A stretch of DNA of 64,000 nt from Heloderma charlesbogerti (Eukaryota > Chordata > Lepidosauria > Squamata > Helodermatidae), in assembly GCA_026122225.1 (NCBI GenBank), contig JANEZZ010002880.1, positions 124,001-188,000 on the forward strand. The letters are read 5' to 3'. The first letter of the stretch is position 1, and every line of letters starts with the position of its first letter. Shown piece by piece: positions 33,929-45,365 of the stretch. The notes beneath the pieces were generated by a model. It worked only from the letters and a program-made list of their open reading frames with translations. It ran no database searches and was not told where the DNA came from. A program made the position numbers and the translations under genes.

Positions 33929-34384
33929 CCTCCTCCAAGTCATTAATAAAAATGTTGAAGAGCACTGGGCCCAGGACTGAGCCCTGCGGTACCCTGCTCG
34001 TTACCTCTCCCCCGTTTGAGAGGATCCCATTGATAAGCACTCTTTGAGTCCGATTCTATAGTCAATGATGGATCCACCTGATGGTTGTTTCATCTAGCCC
34101 ACTTGGAGCTAGTTTGCTCATCAGGATATCATGGGGCACTTTGTCGAAAGCTTTGCTGAACCCGAGGTATATTATGTCCACAGCATTCCCACAGTCCACA
34201 AGGGAGGTGACCTGATCAAAAAATGAGATCAGATTCGTCTGGCAGGATTTGTTCTTGACAAATCCATGTTGGCTTCGAGTAATCACTGCATTGTTTTCAA
34301 GGTGCTTACCGATGGATTACTTTATAATCTGCTCCAGAATTTCCCCAGGGATTGATGTCAGACTGACTGGCCTGTCTTTGGCGT
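33929..34384 (-). pseudogene. CR1 LINE RT fragment
   Basis: The minus-strand translation gives SQHGFVKNKSCQTNLISFFD and GFSKAFDKVPHDILMSKL. Then, out of frame, it gives the region that in CR1 reads [17 protein letters not shown]. It lacks YADD. Its 3' side repeats about 54 bp that also begin the neighbouring CR1 piece at 35295-35349. Confidence 0.85.
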
Positions 34385-35349
34385 TCATAGAATCATAGAA
34401 AAGTAGGGTTGGAAGGGGCCTACAAGGCCATCGAGTCCAACCCCCTGCTCAATGCAGGAATCCAAGTCAGAGTATCCCTGACAGATGGCTGTCCAGCCTC
34501 TTCTTGAATGCCTCCAGTGTGGGAGAGCCCACCAACTCCCTAGGGAATTGGTTCCATTGTCATATTGCTCTAACAGTCAGGACGTTTTTCCTGATGTTCA
34601 GCTGGAATCTGGCTTCCTGTCACTTGAGCCCATTATTCCATGTCCTGCACTCTGGGATGATTGAGAAGAGATCCTGGCCTTCCTCTCTGTGAGAACCTTT
34701 CAAGTACTTGAAGAGTGCTATCATATCTCCCCTCAGTCTTCTCTTCTCAAGGATAAACATGCCCAGTTCTTTCAGTCTCTCTTCATAGGGCTTTGTTTCC
34801 AGTCCCCTGATCATCTTTGTTGCCCTCCTCTGAACCCTCTCCAGTTTGTCTGCATCCTTCTTAAAGTGTGGTGCCCAGAACTGGACACAGTACTCCAGAT
34901 GAGGCCTAACCAGTGCTGAGTAGAGGCGAACTAGTACTTCCCAGGATGTGGAAGCTATGCTTCTATTAATGCAGCCCAAAAGAGCATTTGCCTTTTTTGC
35001 AGCCACATCACATTGTTGACTCATATTCAGCTTGTGATCAACAACAATTCCAAGATCTTTCTCGCTTGTAGTTTTGTTGAGCCACGTATCCCCCATCTTG
35101 TAACTGTGCATTTGGTTTCTTTTTCCTAGGTGCAGAACTTGGCATTTATCCCTATTAAAATGTCATTCTGTGGTTTTCTGCCCAGCGCTCCAGTTTATCC
35201 AGATCACTTTGAATTTTGTTTCTGTCTTCCAAAGTATTAGCTATCCCATCAAATTTTGTGTCATCTGCAAATTTGATCAGCATTCCCTGCACCTCTTCCT
35301 CCAAGTCATTAATAAAAATGTTGAAGAGCACTGGGCCCAGGACTGAGCC
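34385..35349 (-). pseudogene. CR1 LINE, ORF2 C-terminus and 3' end
   Basis: The frame at 35111-34620 reads KTTSEKDLGIVVDHKLNMSQ, ALLGCINRSIASTSWEVLVR and LEYCVQFWAPHFKKDADKLE, the CR1 region after RT. The 3' terminus is the CR1 octamer repeat, seen on the plus strand as CATAGAATCATAGAA at 34387. It is 5'-truncated within the RT block. Confidence 0.9.
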
Positions 35350-37800
35350 TTTTCTTTGTCATCTGTTATCATTTTGCCATCCCTTATTTAATAGCTGAAC
35401 AACCATTTCTTTCCTCTGCCTTTTACTATGCACGTAGCTGAAGAAAGCCTTCCTGTTGCTTTTAGCATCCCTCGTTAACCTCAGCTCGTTCTCAGCTTTA
35501 GCCTTCCTGATGCCATCCCTGCAATTCTGTGCTACCTGCCTGTACTCTTCCTTTGTTACTTGGCCTTCTTTCCACTTCCTATATGTGTCCTTTTTTGTTT
35601 TCAGGTCATCCCTAAGCTTTTTGTGAAGCCACATTGGCTTCTTCTGTTGTCTTCCACCTTTTCTTCTTGTTGGAATTGTTTGTGATTGTGCCTTGAGAAT
35701 TTCCTTTTTTAAAACCTTTTCCTTTTTGAACAAGTTATATCCTTCAGTTGCTGTATTCTAGTCATGGGAGTCATCCTACCAGGTTTCAGTTACACCTATC
35801 AAGTCATAATTTCCATCCTCTATTAAGAGTTGAAGTTCGTTCCATTTTTCCCATGCTCTGGGCATTAGTATATAGACGTCAAAGACCATGTGCTTCATGG
35901 TCTGGCTTTCTTCCTACATGTTTGTGAAGACTATTACTGTATTGTGCACTATTAGAGCTGTTCTCTCCATTGTGGTGCATGAGCCTTTGTCCATTGTTAC
36001 CCCAAACTTTATGTCTCCCTCCCCTGTAGGATTCAGTTAAAAGTCCCCCTGATGAAGTTCTTCATGCTGTGGCCAAACACATTCTTCCCAGCCCTTGTGA
36101 GGTACAACCCCTCCCTTGCCGACAGCCCATCTTCCAGGACGTATAGTCCGTGGTTCCAGAATCCAAATCTCTCACCTTGGCTCCACCTTCATAGCCAGTC
36201 ATTCACCCATAGTATTTTTCTTTCCCTTTCTATCCCTCTTCTAACTACTGGAAGGATGGATGAGAAAACTATCTGGGCCCCAAAGTTCTTGGGTTTCCTT
36301 CCCAAAGCTTCAATGTCTGACATGATTTCTTCGTAGCGCCACTTGGCAGTATCATTTGTTCCCACATGGATGAGAAGAAAGAGATACCTGCCAGTGGGCT
36401 TTGTGAGTGTAGGCAACCCTTCAGCCATATCTCTAATCCATCCTCCTGGGAGACAGCATACCTGGCAAGTCCATGGATCTTTGCAAGATACTTGGGTTTC
36501 AATCCCATGCAGCAAGGAGTCTCCCACTACTACTACTCTTCTCTGCTTGTTGTAGGCCTTGGTATCATTGCCTCTGCTTGTCTGACCTTCAGCTTCTTGC
36601 TCACTCTTATGAGGGATTCCCTGTAATTCTTCCTCTGCAGGCTGTCCTCCAGTCTCATCCTCAAGTACCTGAAAAACGGTTCCCTGGTTCCACTGCTTCC
36701 ACTGGTGCAGAGTGGCTTCTAGTTCTTCTGCTCCTAATTGTCAAGTCACCCTCTTCCAAGGAGTATCCTCTACTGTATTTTTCCTCGCCTCAGAATTTTC
36801 CTCTTCTGCCTCAGCTTGCTGTTGCTTAGGGTTGGCGGAGAATTTCTCCCTGAAACTTCGGGGGGCCAAGCGCCAACGTGTTCGGCCCCCTGAAGAAGTT
36901 TCGGGGAGAAATTCTCCGCCCCCCCACCCCCCGCCCCCCCCGGGACGGGACTTAGCTTTCCCGAATGTCCCTCCCAGTGGCGGGTCCCGGCGGCGGTTCG
37001 TCGGGTCTTCGTCAGGGGCGGGGGCGGCAGCCGATCTTTCGACCGGCTGCCGCCGCCGCCATTCCAATAAAACTAAAAAAAAAAACCAACGCCCCCGTGA
37101 TAGGCTACGTGACGATTAACGTAGCCTATCACGGCTAGATTTGCAAAGTCAGCCGTGATAGGCTACGTAAATCGTCACGTAGCCTATCACGGGTGACTTA
37201 AAAAAAAAAAAAAAAAGCGCGTACGGCTAATGGCGGCCCCCATAGGGAGCCACCATTCATGTTCCTTATTTGGTCGCTGTAGTCTACATAAAGATTACGT
37301 AGACTACGGCGAAAATAAGGGCAACGCTATTTGTGTACGCGCTTTTTTTTTTTTTTTAAAGTCACCCGTGATAGGCTACGTGACGATTAATGTAGCCTAT
37401 CATGGCTGACTTTGCAGATCTAGCCATGATAGGCTACGTTAATCATCACGTAGCCTATCACGGGGGCGTTTTTTTTTTTAACTTTTTATTTCGCGGCCGG
37501 GCGAGGTGCCTCCTCCCTGGCCTGAATTTCGGCCGGGCGAGGTGGGAAGCCTCCCCCCCAGCCTGAATTTCGGCCGGGCGAGGCGGGAAGCCTCCCCCCC
37601 CAGCCTGAACTTCGGGGGGAGAGCAGCGAAGTGCCTCCCCCCCACCACGAAAAGCTGCGAGACCAGGTAAGTGGCTTTCGTGCACTCCTACTGTTGCTGT
37701 TCTGGCTTCTGTACTTCGCTTTGGTGCTGTAGTTCCATCGTTCTGTCCAAGAAGTCTTCATCTTCTCTTATTCCCTGGAGGGCTGACACTTGCCACTCCA
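35350..37800 (-). pseudogene. CR1 LINE ORF1 (SGNH esterase-like) and ORF2 start, split by a MITE
   Basis: ORF1 lies at about 37800-36100, with the PAL-hAT at 36827-37690 removed. It has an acidic region (QQAEAEEENSEARKN), then SGNH hydrolase block I GDSLLHG and block III HVGTNDTA, and then AQIVFSSILPVVRRG. CR1 ORF1 proteins are known to carry such an esterase domain. ORF2 begins near 35890 with the endonuclease segment NYDLIGVTETW. It then jumps by internal deletion to the linker (GGRQQKKPMWLHKKLRDDLK, SKRQRKEMVV). Stops and frame shifts make both ORFs dead. Confidence 0.85.
36827..37690. mobile_element. PAL-hAT MITE in CR1 ORF1, exact 8-bp TSD
   Basis: It is flanked by CTGTTGCT at 36819-36826 and 37691-37698. 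End B (TAGGGTTGGCGGAGAATTTC) is on the left and end A (GTGGCTTTCGTGCACTCCTA) on the right. Hairpins use the variant GATAGGCTACGTGACGATTA. They occur as two inverted pairs at about 37097-37190 and 37367-37460, around a TAGTCTACATAAAGATT centre near 37290. End A has two tandem GC-rich units of about 41 bp (CTGAATTTCGGCCGGGCGAG). Confidence 0.93.
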
Positions 37801-39427
37801 GGTAGATAGATATAGATCGTTTATGTTTAATTTAAACCTATAGGGAATTTTAAACCATGGCAAAAAGTATTTAAAGGCAGCAAAGAGCATGGCATTTCTT
37901 TGGACTTTGTAATCGGCTGTACTAAAATCCAAAGGGATCCATTACAGCTACTATTCATCCTGAGGCAAGCTACTGGCAGATAGAAGGAAAAACAGGATAG
38001 CTGCACAAGGATTCAGTATATCCTTTTAAAACCCAAAATAACAGATTTGTTCAGAGATAGCTTAGAGCTTTAGTGTCCGCTAGTATATCTGAGTCAAACT
38101 TGGAGCACACCATTTGTTTTCCAAAAGGGTGGCACATTTCATAAGCATTTTCATAAGCAATTCACATTTCTATGAATAATATACTAGTTGATATAGGGGC
38201 TAGTTTCCGGTATGGTCTCTCCCCCCGCCCCAGCAAATGCTTTACAGCCAACAGGCAGAAATGCATCGAGTGCAGCTTTTTCTGGAACAAAGATGAAGTG
38301 ATAAAGAATACTGCATCTTTTAAATTTGTGACTGTGATCCAGTTGTTATGAAAGACAGCTATATCATAAATAATTCACCAGGGAGGTGGTGGTGGGGAGA
38401 CTCTTCATTTTCTTGCAGAAGCTCAGTAGCCTTAGCAACTGCATGATAGGTGGAAATCAATTAGGTGCAGCTATTCTCGTCACTGCATCTCTGCCTGAAC
38501 ACACGGCATCTGTTGAACATCTGCCTGTCACTAAGTTGTTTAGGCACAGAGCTTCTGTAAAGGAAAACTCATGCTGCTGTTCCATCCTGATGTGCCACAC
38601 GTAGAGGATCCAGTTGCCAAGAGAGATCTAGTAGTGAATGTGTGTGAGCTGATACTTTCATTGCCCAGCATTGGAAAACCCACCATCTTGGGTGTAATAT
38701 GTGACTTGTAGTACTGACACAAATTTTCTTACAACATTATGCAAATAATGTTTTTATTATGCAACTAATGCTGCATATAACATTATGCAAATGGATCAGA
38801 AGGTGACTGAGTCCAATCCTTCACACATTTGGCCTCCATAGATGAACTGATGTTGTTGGGGTTGAAGGTGTGTGTGTGTGTGTGTGGGGGAGAGAGAGTG
38901 AGAGAATCTCCCTGCAGAAAACATGAGTAATTATCTCCCACCACATTAAGGTGCAACCAGAACTAATAGCTTTGGCTGACACAGTTTTTGGTATTTGCAG
39001 CATCTGAGAATATAAAACTGAACGTAAATACATTTGTGACAACAGCCAATATTTTATGCTTTAATCATGCTATAGTTTGGGGACAATGTTCTGTGAAGTA
39101 TATAATTTTTTTTCCCCTGTGGATAGTCCTTTTTTCCCCACATTGGCCCAAATCTAGAAATACTCTCCTCTCCTTGCCACTGTGCATCCATCTCTGTGTT
39201 TCCAAGCAACTTGTTTTAAATATTCATATGCAACTTTTAAGACGTCCTCTCAAATGGTTGAAAACGAATATATGCTGTACTATTATACTCAGTGCTCTTA
39301 AAAATGTTAGGTATCATTTTTCCCCTTCTCTATGAGGACATGAATTCTCAATGGCTGAATGAGCTAGTTCCATCATTAATATAAGAAAAGTGACTGCAGT
39401 GGCTATATAGATAGTTGAATTACATTG
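37801..39427. other. Unassigned DNA
   Basis: A (GT)n run lies at 38866-38887. A short direct repeat, CATTATGCAAATAATG/CATTATGCAAATGG, lies near 38736-38800. No gene was seen. Confidence 0.4.
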
Positions 39428-39823
39428 TTTTTGTTGTTTATTCGGTCAGTCGCTTCCGACTCTTTGTGACTTCATGGACCAGCCCACGCCAGAGCTTCCT
39501 GTCAGCCGTCAACACCCCCAGCTCCCCCAAGGTCAAGTCCGTCACCTCCAGAATATCATCCATCCATCTTGCCCTTGGTCGGCCCCTCTTCCTTTTGCCT
39601 TCCACTTTCCCTAGCATCAGCATCTTCTCCAGGGTATCCTGTCTTCTCATTACGTGGCCAAAGTACTTCAGTTTTGCCTTTAAGATCCTTCCCTGAAGTG
39701 AGCAGTCTGGCTTGATTTCCTGGAGTATGGACTGGTTTGATCTTCTTGCAGTCCAAGGCACTCTCAGAATTTTCCTCCAGCACCACAGTTCAAAAGCATC
39801 TATCTTTCTTCGCTCAGCCTCAG
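39428..39823 (-). mobile_element. RTE LINE, 3' end of the second BovB-like lineage
   Basis: On the minus strand it encodes AERRKIDAFELWCWRKILRV and KRKRGRPRARWMDDILEVTD, ending KLWRGLVHEVTKSRKRLTE and the CAACAACA-type tail. It matches 8808-10752, not the BovB copies. It keeps the CGG where the other copy has TGA. Confidence 0.88.
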
Positions 39824-39837
39824 ATTCCTTGGTGGGA

Positions 39838-40850
39838 GATTCAGGACAGAATAAAGGAAGCACTTCTTTACATAGTGCATTGTTAAACTATGGAATTCTC
39901 TACCACAAGATGTAGTGGGTATACGAAACTCCACTTACCTGCCTCCGCCGGGTTCCGCAGGTGGGGGGAGGCGATCCATTCCTCCCCCCGAAATCCTGCC
40001 CTGCTGGCTACACTCCACGGCCAGGCCACGGAAGTGCCAGCCGGGTCAACCCGCAGCGGGGCCTCCAGCCACTGCTGGGCTGGTGCGGACGCAAATGGCG
40101 TCCTGTGTAGGGGACGCCATTTGCATCCCTATGCCAGCCAATGATAGGCTACGTAAATATTTATGTAGCCTATCACGGCAAAAAAAAGGGAACGCAAATG
40201 GCGACGGTGATGGCGGCCGCCATTTGCGTTCCCTTTTTTAGCTGTGATAGGCTATGTAAATATTTACATAGCCTATCACAGCCTCCGCAGGGACGCAAAT
40301 GGCGTCTCTGCATTAACCATGATAGGCTACGTAAGTATTTACATAGCCTATCATGGCCATTCGAAAGACGTGAATGGCGGCTGCAGACGCAGCCGCCATT
40401 CGAGGAACACTGGAACAGCTGACCAAGGTAGGCTTTGTTCCGGGCCCATTTCACAGGGCGGGGGGGCAGGGGGCTTCGTTCCGCCATGGATTTCGGGGGC
40501 CGAATGTGCTGGCATTCGGCCTCACCAAGATCCGTGGCGGAATTTTCTGCCATGACTAGTAGTGATGGCCACCAGTTGGGATGATTTTAAAAGGGGATTG
40601 GACAAATTCATGGAGGATAAGGCTATCAGTGGCTACTAGTCCTGATGGCTATGAGCTACCTCCAGTATCAGAGAAAATATGCCTATGTACACCAGTTGCT
40701 GGGAAACATGTGTGGGAGGGCGCTGTTGTGCTTGTGTCCTGCTTGTGGTTCCCTGTAGGCAGCTGGTTGGCCACTGTATGAACAGAATGCTGGACTAGAT
40801 GGACCCTCAGTCTGATCCAGCAGGGCTCTTCTTATGTTCTTACATTCTTA
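39838..40850 (+). mobile_element. CR1/L3-like LINE 3' region, split by a MITE
   Basis: GGAAGCACTTCTTTACATAG at about 39857 and AATTCTCTACCACAAGATGT lie left of the MITE. GATGGCCACCAGTTGGGATG, TGGACAAATTCATGGAGGAT and CCAGCAGGGCTCTTCTTATG lie right of it. This is the same family as 18465-18960, in the opposite orientation. Confidence 0.7.
39918..40558. mobile_element. PAL-hAT MITE in CR1-like repeat, decayed left end
   Basis: The left end reads GGTATACGAAACTCCACTTAC (end A minus its first bases). The right end GAATTTTCTGCCATGACTA is end B with changes. GTAGTG precedes the element and GTAGTGAT follows it, consistent with a duplication shortened on the left. Four GATAGGCTACGTAAA-type hairpins at about 40142, 40226, 40318 and neighbours alternate with GCAAATGGCG palindromes. 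Confidence 0.82.
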
Positions 40851-40974
40851 TGTCCTTCCTGCTGTGTTAAAGGAGAAAATGGTCCTGTCACACAGTCATA
40901 TTTGGGGGAACTACATATGAGGATGCCTGATCACAAATGGAAGCACCATACACCACTGCATTTTCATATACACT

Positions 40975-42636
40975 TTTTCCTGGGCATGGTGCTTGAGCAG
41001 GTGGTTGCGGGACAGCTCCAAGCACTTCTGAATGAAATGGATTATCTAGATCTATTTCAATCAGGCTTTAGACCTGGTTTTGGAATGGAAACTGCCTTGG
41101 TCACCCTGTGGGATGACTTTTGCCAGGAGAGGGACAGAGGGAATGTGACCCTGTTGATTCTCCTGGACCTCTCAGAGGCTTTCGATACCATCGACCATAG
41201 CATTCTTCTGGATAGGTTGTCTGGGTTGGGAGTTGGAGGCACTGCACTACAGTGGTTCCGCTCCTACTTGGATGGCCGATTTCAGAAGGTGGTGCTGGGG
41301 GATTATTGCTCTGTGCCATGGCAATTGTGCCATGGGGTTCCACAGGGCTCTGTTTTATCCCCCATGCTGTTTAACATCCACATGAAACTGCTTGGGGAGG
41401 TTATCTGGAGGGGTGGGCTGAGGTGACATCAATATGTGGATGACACCCAGCTCTACCTCTCTTTTTCATCAAACCCAAGTGAGGCAGTGGCTGCTCTGAA
41501 TCAGTTTCTGCTAGGAGTGCACGAAAGTCACTTACCTGGTCTCGCAGCTTTTCGCAGTGGGGGGGAGGCGCTTCGCTGCTCTTCCCCCGAAGTTCAGGCC
41601 GGGGGGGGAGGCTTCCCGCCTCGCCCGGCCAAAATTCAGGCCGGGGGGAGGCTTCCCGCCTCGCCCGGCCGAAATTCAGGCTGGGGAGGAGGCGCCTCGC
41701 CTCGCCCAGCCGCGAAATAAAAAGTTTAAAAAAAAAACGCCCCTGTGATAGGCTACGTGACGATTAACGTAGCCTATCACGGCTAGATCTGCAAAGTCAG
41801 CCGTGATAGGCTACGTTAATCATCACGTAGCCTATCACGGCTGACTTAAAAAAAAAAGCGCTTACGCAAGTGGCGGCCCCCATAGGGAGCCGCCATTCGC
41901 GTTCCTTATTTGGTTGCTGTAGTCTACGTAAATCTTTACGTAGACTACGGCGAAAATAAGGGCAACGCAAATAGCATTGCCCTTATTTTCGCCGTAGTCT
42001 ACGTAATCTTTACGTAGACTACAGTGACCAAATAAGGAACATGAATGGCGGCTCCCTATGGGGGCCACCATTATCCGTACGCGTTTTTTTTTTTTTAAAG
42101 TCACCCGTGATAGGCTACGTGACGATTTACGTAGCCTATCACGGCTGACTTTGCAAATCTAGCCATGATAGGCTACGTTAATCGTCACGTAGCCTATCAC
42201 GGGGGCGTTTTTTTTTTTTTTAGTTTTATTGGAATGGCGGCGGCGGCAGCCGGTCGAACGATCGGCTGCCACCCCCGCCCCTGATGAAGACCTGACGAAC
42301 CGCCACCGGGACCCGCCGCCGGGAGGGACATTCGGGAAAGGTAAGTCCTGTCCCGGGGGGGTGCGGGGGGCGGGGGTGTGTGGAGAATTTCTCCCGAAAC
42401 GTCTTCGGGGGGCCGAACATGTTGGCGCTCGGCCCCCCGAAGTTTCGGGGAGAAATTCTCTGCCAACCCTAGTTCCTGCACACAGTAATGGACTGGATGA
42501 GGGCCAATAAACTGAAACTCAATCCAGACAAGATGGAAGTACTGTCAATGGGTGGTTTGTCTGCCTGGCTAGGTGATGGTCAACCTGTTCTGGAGGAGGT
42601 TGCACTCCCCTTAAAGAATCAGGTTCATAGTTTTGG
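40975..42636 (+). pseudogene. L2-clade LINE RT, split by a MITE
   Basis: The first part reads QALLNEMDYLDLFQSGFRPG, LLILLDLSEAFDTIDHSILL and GVPQGSVLSPMLFN. A TGA at 41424 is followed by QYVDDTQLYLSFSS, where the usual YADD has become YVDD. After the MITE the frame resumes as TVMDWMRANKLKLNPDK. It stops near 42636 where a hAT-like fragment begins. It has no endonuclease and no 3' end. Confidence 0.87.
41512..42471. mobile_element. PAL-hAT MITE in L2, TSD with one mismatch
   Basis: GTTTCTGC (41504-41511) and GTTCCTGC (42472-42479) flank it. End A (TAGGAGTGCACGAAAGTCAC) is on the left and end B (AGAAATTCTCTGCCAACCCTA) on the right. Its GATAGGCTACGTGACGATTA hairpins are mirrored around a centre near 41975. 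End A carries tandem GC-rich units at about 41590-41690. AGGTAAGT faces outward at both ends. At 960 bp it is the longest uninterrupted copy with a recognisable duplication. Confidence 0.92.
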
Positions 42637-42866
42637 GTAGGTTGGGTAGCTTTGGGGTAGGTTGGGGGAGCACAATTCTGCTGGGAAGCAAATTGTGTGC
42701 TCCCTGCGTACCCTGTTGCTAAGCAGAATCGGTGGGAATCCAGCAGTGCAGTAGCAGTGGGAGGAGGGGGTAAACTCAGTGGAAGCAAAGGACCCAGTGA
42801 GGAGAGTAAAACTCCCCTGGCACTCCACATTAGGCCCAGGGGCCATCTGTTGCCCACCCTTGCTCT
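42637..42866. mobile_element. hAT-like MITE fragment, right end CAGGGGTGGGCAAC family
   Basis: It ends CATCTGTTGCCCACCCTTG, the complement of the CAGGGGTGGGCAAC left end. The left boundary is blurred by a GGGTAGGTTGGG duplication. Confidence 0.55.
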
Positions 42867-42944
42867 AGTGTAAGTGTGTGTAGCTCTAATTTGGATTGGA
42901 CCACCATGTACTAGGAGTGGAAGATTAAAGTTCCTCCCCATCCT

Positions 42945-43150
42945 TTGCTTCATGCAATTGTTAGAGCAATACGACAATGGAACCAATTGCCCAGGGAGGT
43001 GGTGGGCTCTCCCACACTGGAGGCGTTCAAGACGAGGCTGGACAGCCATCTGTCAAGGATACACTGACTTGGATTCCTGCACTGAGCAGGGGGTTCGACT
43101 CGATGGCCTTGTAGGTCCCTTCCAACCCTACTATTCTATGATTCTATGAA
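42945..43150 (+). mobile_element. CR1 LINE 3' end
   Basis: CAGGGAGGTGGTGGGCTCTC, GGCTGGACAGCCATCTGTCA and the terminal ATTCTATGATTCTATG repeat identify the last 200 bp of CR1. It is the same region as 34385-34600 in reverse. Confidence 0.88.
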
Positions 43151-43630
43151 CCCATGGGTGGTTAACAAAAGAAAAAAGAGACCCAAGCTCTCTCTTGCAG
43201 TCATGATCTCTGTTAAGTTACTTGTTGATTTGCCTCAATTGGCCTCTGTAAAATGGGTTTCTGCTTGAGCCTCCCCCACCCCATTTTTAATATAGGACAA
43301 GTGGGCCCTGCACCAAGTCATTGCAGAGTGGAGTGCTTCTGCTCAGTGTTCTACTCACCAAGCATGCCCTTTTCCAGGATAATACATTCCATTCCATTCA
43401 CCCTCCACCAACCCCAGATGTCCCTTCCCACCCCTCCAACATCACCTAGCATTGTTTGTGTGTCCTTAGGGTCTTTCAAGGGAGGAGCATGGGGAGAAAG
43501 CTGGACCTAGTTGTCTCTGCCTACAGTGACTGCTTTGCTCCACCCATAGTGACCCCGTAGCTCTACCTCCCCTTAGCTACCCTGCCCACTGCCCCACCTG
43601 TCCCAATGGGCACCAGCCCCCAATGCACAT
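43151..43630. other. Unassigned DNA
   Basis: It is pyrimidine-rich around 43380-43450. No gene or element was recognised. Confidence 0.4.
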
Positions 43631-44313
43631 TAGGGATGTACAGATTCCTCACTGTCCGTTCCAGTGAGGAATCTGCGGGGGGGGGAGGCGATCCGTTCCT
43701 CCCTCCCCAAATCCTCATGGAGCGGCTCCACTCCACAAGGATTCTGCAGAGCTGAGGGCCGCCCCGTTCCGCTGTCCACATGCCCTGGATTCCCCTGTTT
43801 TTTCCCGGCTCCCTGAACTTATAATAATTCTGTAAGTACCACCGAAAAATCCTTTTTGCACTCCTGCCGTCGGTCTTGGTAAGGGTAAAGCCCTTTGCAG
43901 GGATTCCCCATGTAACTTCCAGTCACCTGGCCTCACCTGACCTCACCAGACCTGTCCTGACCTCACCTCATCTGACCTGACCTGACCTCACCTCTACAGA
44001 CAATAAACAGAAAAGATGGAGGATTTCCGTGGACTTTGCAACTCAGCCCCAGTGAAAGAAAGCCTCAGGTCACAGGGAAAATGCCTCGTAAAAAGGGTAA
44101 ATCCATTTGCATTCTTCCTCCATTTCCGATTTACGAATTTCTTTTTGTGCTCATTTTCGTAAAATCTGCCATTCGGTGGACAAAAAAAAATGGATCCGCA
44201 TGAGCTCCAGTCTGGGTCGACCAGGCCGCCTCATTCCGAGAAGGATTCTGCGGACTGGATTTGTCAGAATTCGATCCCATTTAAAATTCGGGTGGAATTC
44301 TCTGACATCTCTA
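43631..44313. mobile_element. PAL-hAT relative lacking the hairpin core
   Basis: The left end TAGGGATGTACAGATTCC with a G-rich block and CACAAGGATTCTGCAGAGCT is end-A-like. The right end GGTGGAATTCTCTGACATCTCTA is end-B-like. None of the usual palindromes lie between them. Instead there is a degenerate (CTGACCTCAC)n stretch at about 43925-43995. No 8-bp duplication was found (ATGCACAT left, CTAAACAC right). Confidence 0.6.
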
Positions 44314-45365
44314 CTAAACACAGTGAGTAGTTTGAGGCCAGGTTTGACTTGCTGATGGTTATACAGGGAGGCCCAGGGTTCAGCATACTGCTCAGCCATG
44401 CCAACTTGATTCGATTTCCTTCAGCAATGCTTTTACTTGTATGTTGAGAGTATTTAAATTGCTTTATAGAGTGCTGTTCGAACCTCATTTCTTTGACAGG
44501 AATAACAGAATTTGAGAACTCTGCCAAGGAGTCAGGTAAAAGGGGAGGAATTCCAGGGAATGCAGAGTTCCTTCCAAGTACTTCATTTTCTAGGAATGTC
44601 TCTGTTTTGTGTCTGACCAGCTAATGATGTCAGTGGGTGGCTGGAAGCAACAGTACTCTGGAACATAACTGCATGGTTGATGGGAGATAACCAAAGGGGG
44701 AAAGCTGAGAGATGTGCAGAGTGCAATAAAACAAGAATAATCGATGTGTGAAAAAATATGAGGCAAGGCACTAATTTAAGGAGTTTATATTCTGGTTTTA
44801 TTACCACTGAAGAGGAAGTATCAGATCTCAAGCCCTTTGGATTTTGGTCTCTCCTGTTGTGAGCCTCCATTCTGGAATGCACTTAAGCAAAGTCTCAAAT
44901 CCCACTGAAGTCAATGTGACGTGAGTCCATGTTTTAAGTGTTTTGCTTAAGAATGATTGCCTGCATCTGGGCCATAACAATTGGTTGCTTTTTTTTAGAT
45001 TTCAGGTTCTCTGGGGCTTCTTGGTTTTCAAAGGTTCATTTGAACAAAAAAATTACTTCTGTTCGTCTCAATTTGCTGGGCTATTCATTGAATTCCTTCC
45101 TTAACGCCTTACAAGACATTTGTATTTTTGGTAGGAAGCTTTTCCTGGAGATTCTTTCTCCACTCTCCATAGAATTGTCAGTGCCTGCCCCATCAGTTCA
45201 GGCATGTGCTTACTCAAGGGCATCTATTTATCCATGGTGTAATCGTATAATGGTCTACTTAGAAGTAAGCCACATTGAATTCAGTGGGACTTACTCCCAG
45301 AGGTGTGTGTGTGTGTGTGTGTCTGTAGGACTGCAGTCATAAGGGCAATATTTTAGCCAGGTATA
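44314..45365. other. Mostly unassigned; small dispersed repeat
   Basis: TTAGAAGTAAGCCACATTGA and CAGTGGGACTTACTCCCAG at about 45258-45300 match short repeats near 48817, 57608 and 59990. A (GT)n run follows at 45303-45322. Confidence 0.4.

Noticed and set aside
39415..39700. Plus-strand frame VYSVSRFRLFVTSWTSPRQS as a gene
   Set aside because: It is the antisense of the RTE 3' end at 39428-39823.
41515..41750. Gly/Pro/Arg-rich open frames such as those starting HESHLPGL, repeated at 37458, 41436, 46073, 53463 and 54086
   Set aside because: They lie in the GC-rich end A of PAL-hAT copies and are open in several frames and both strands. The similarity is that of the repeat, not of a protein family.
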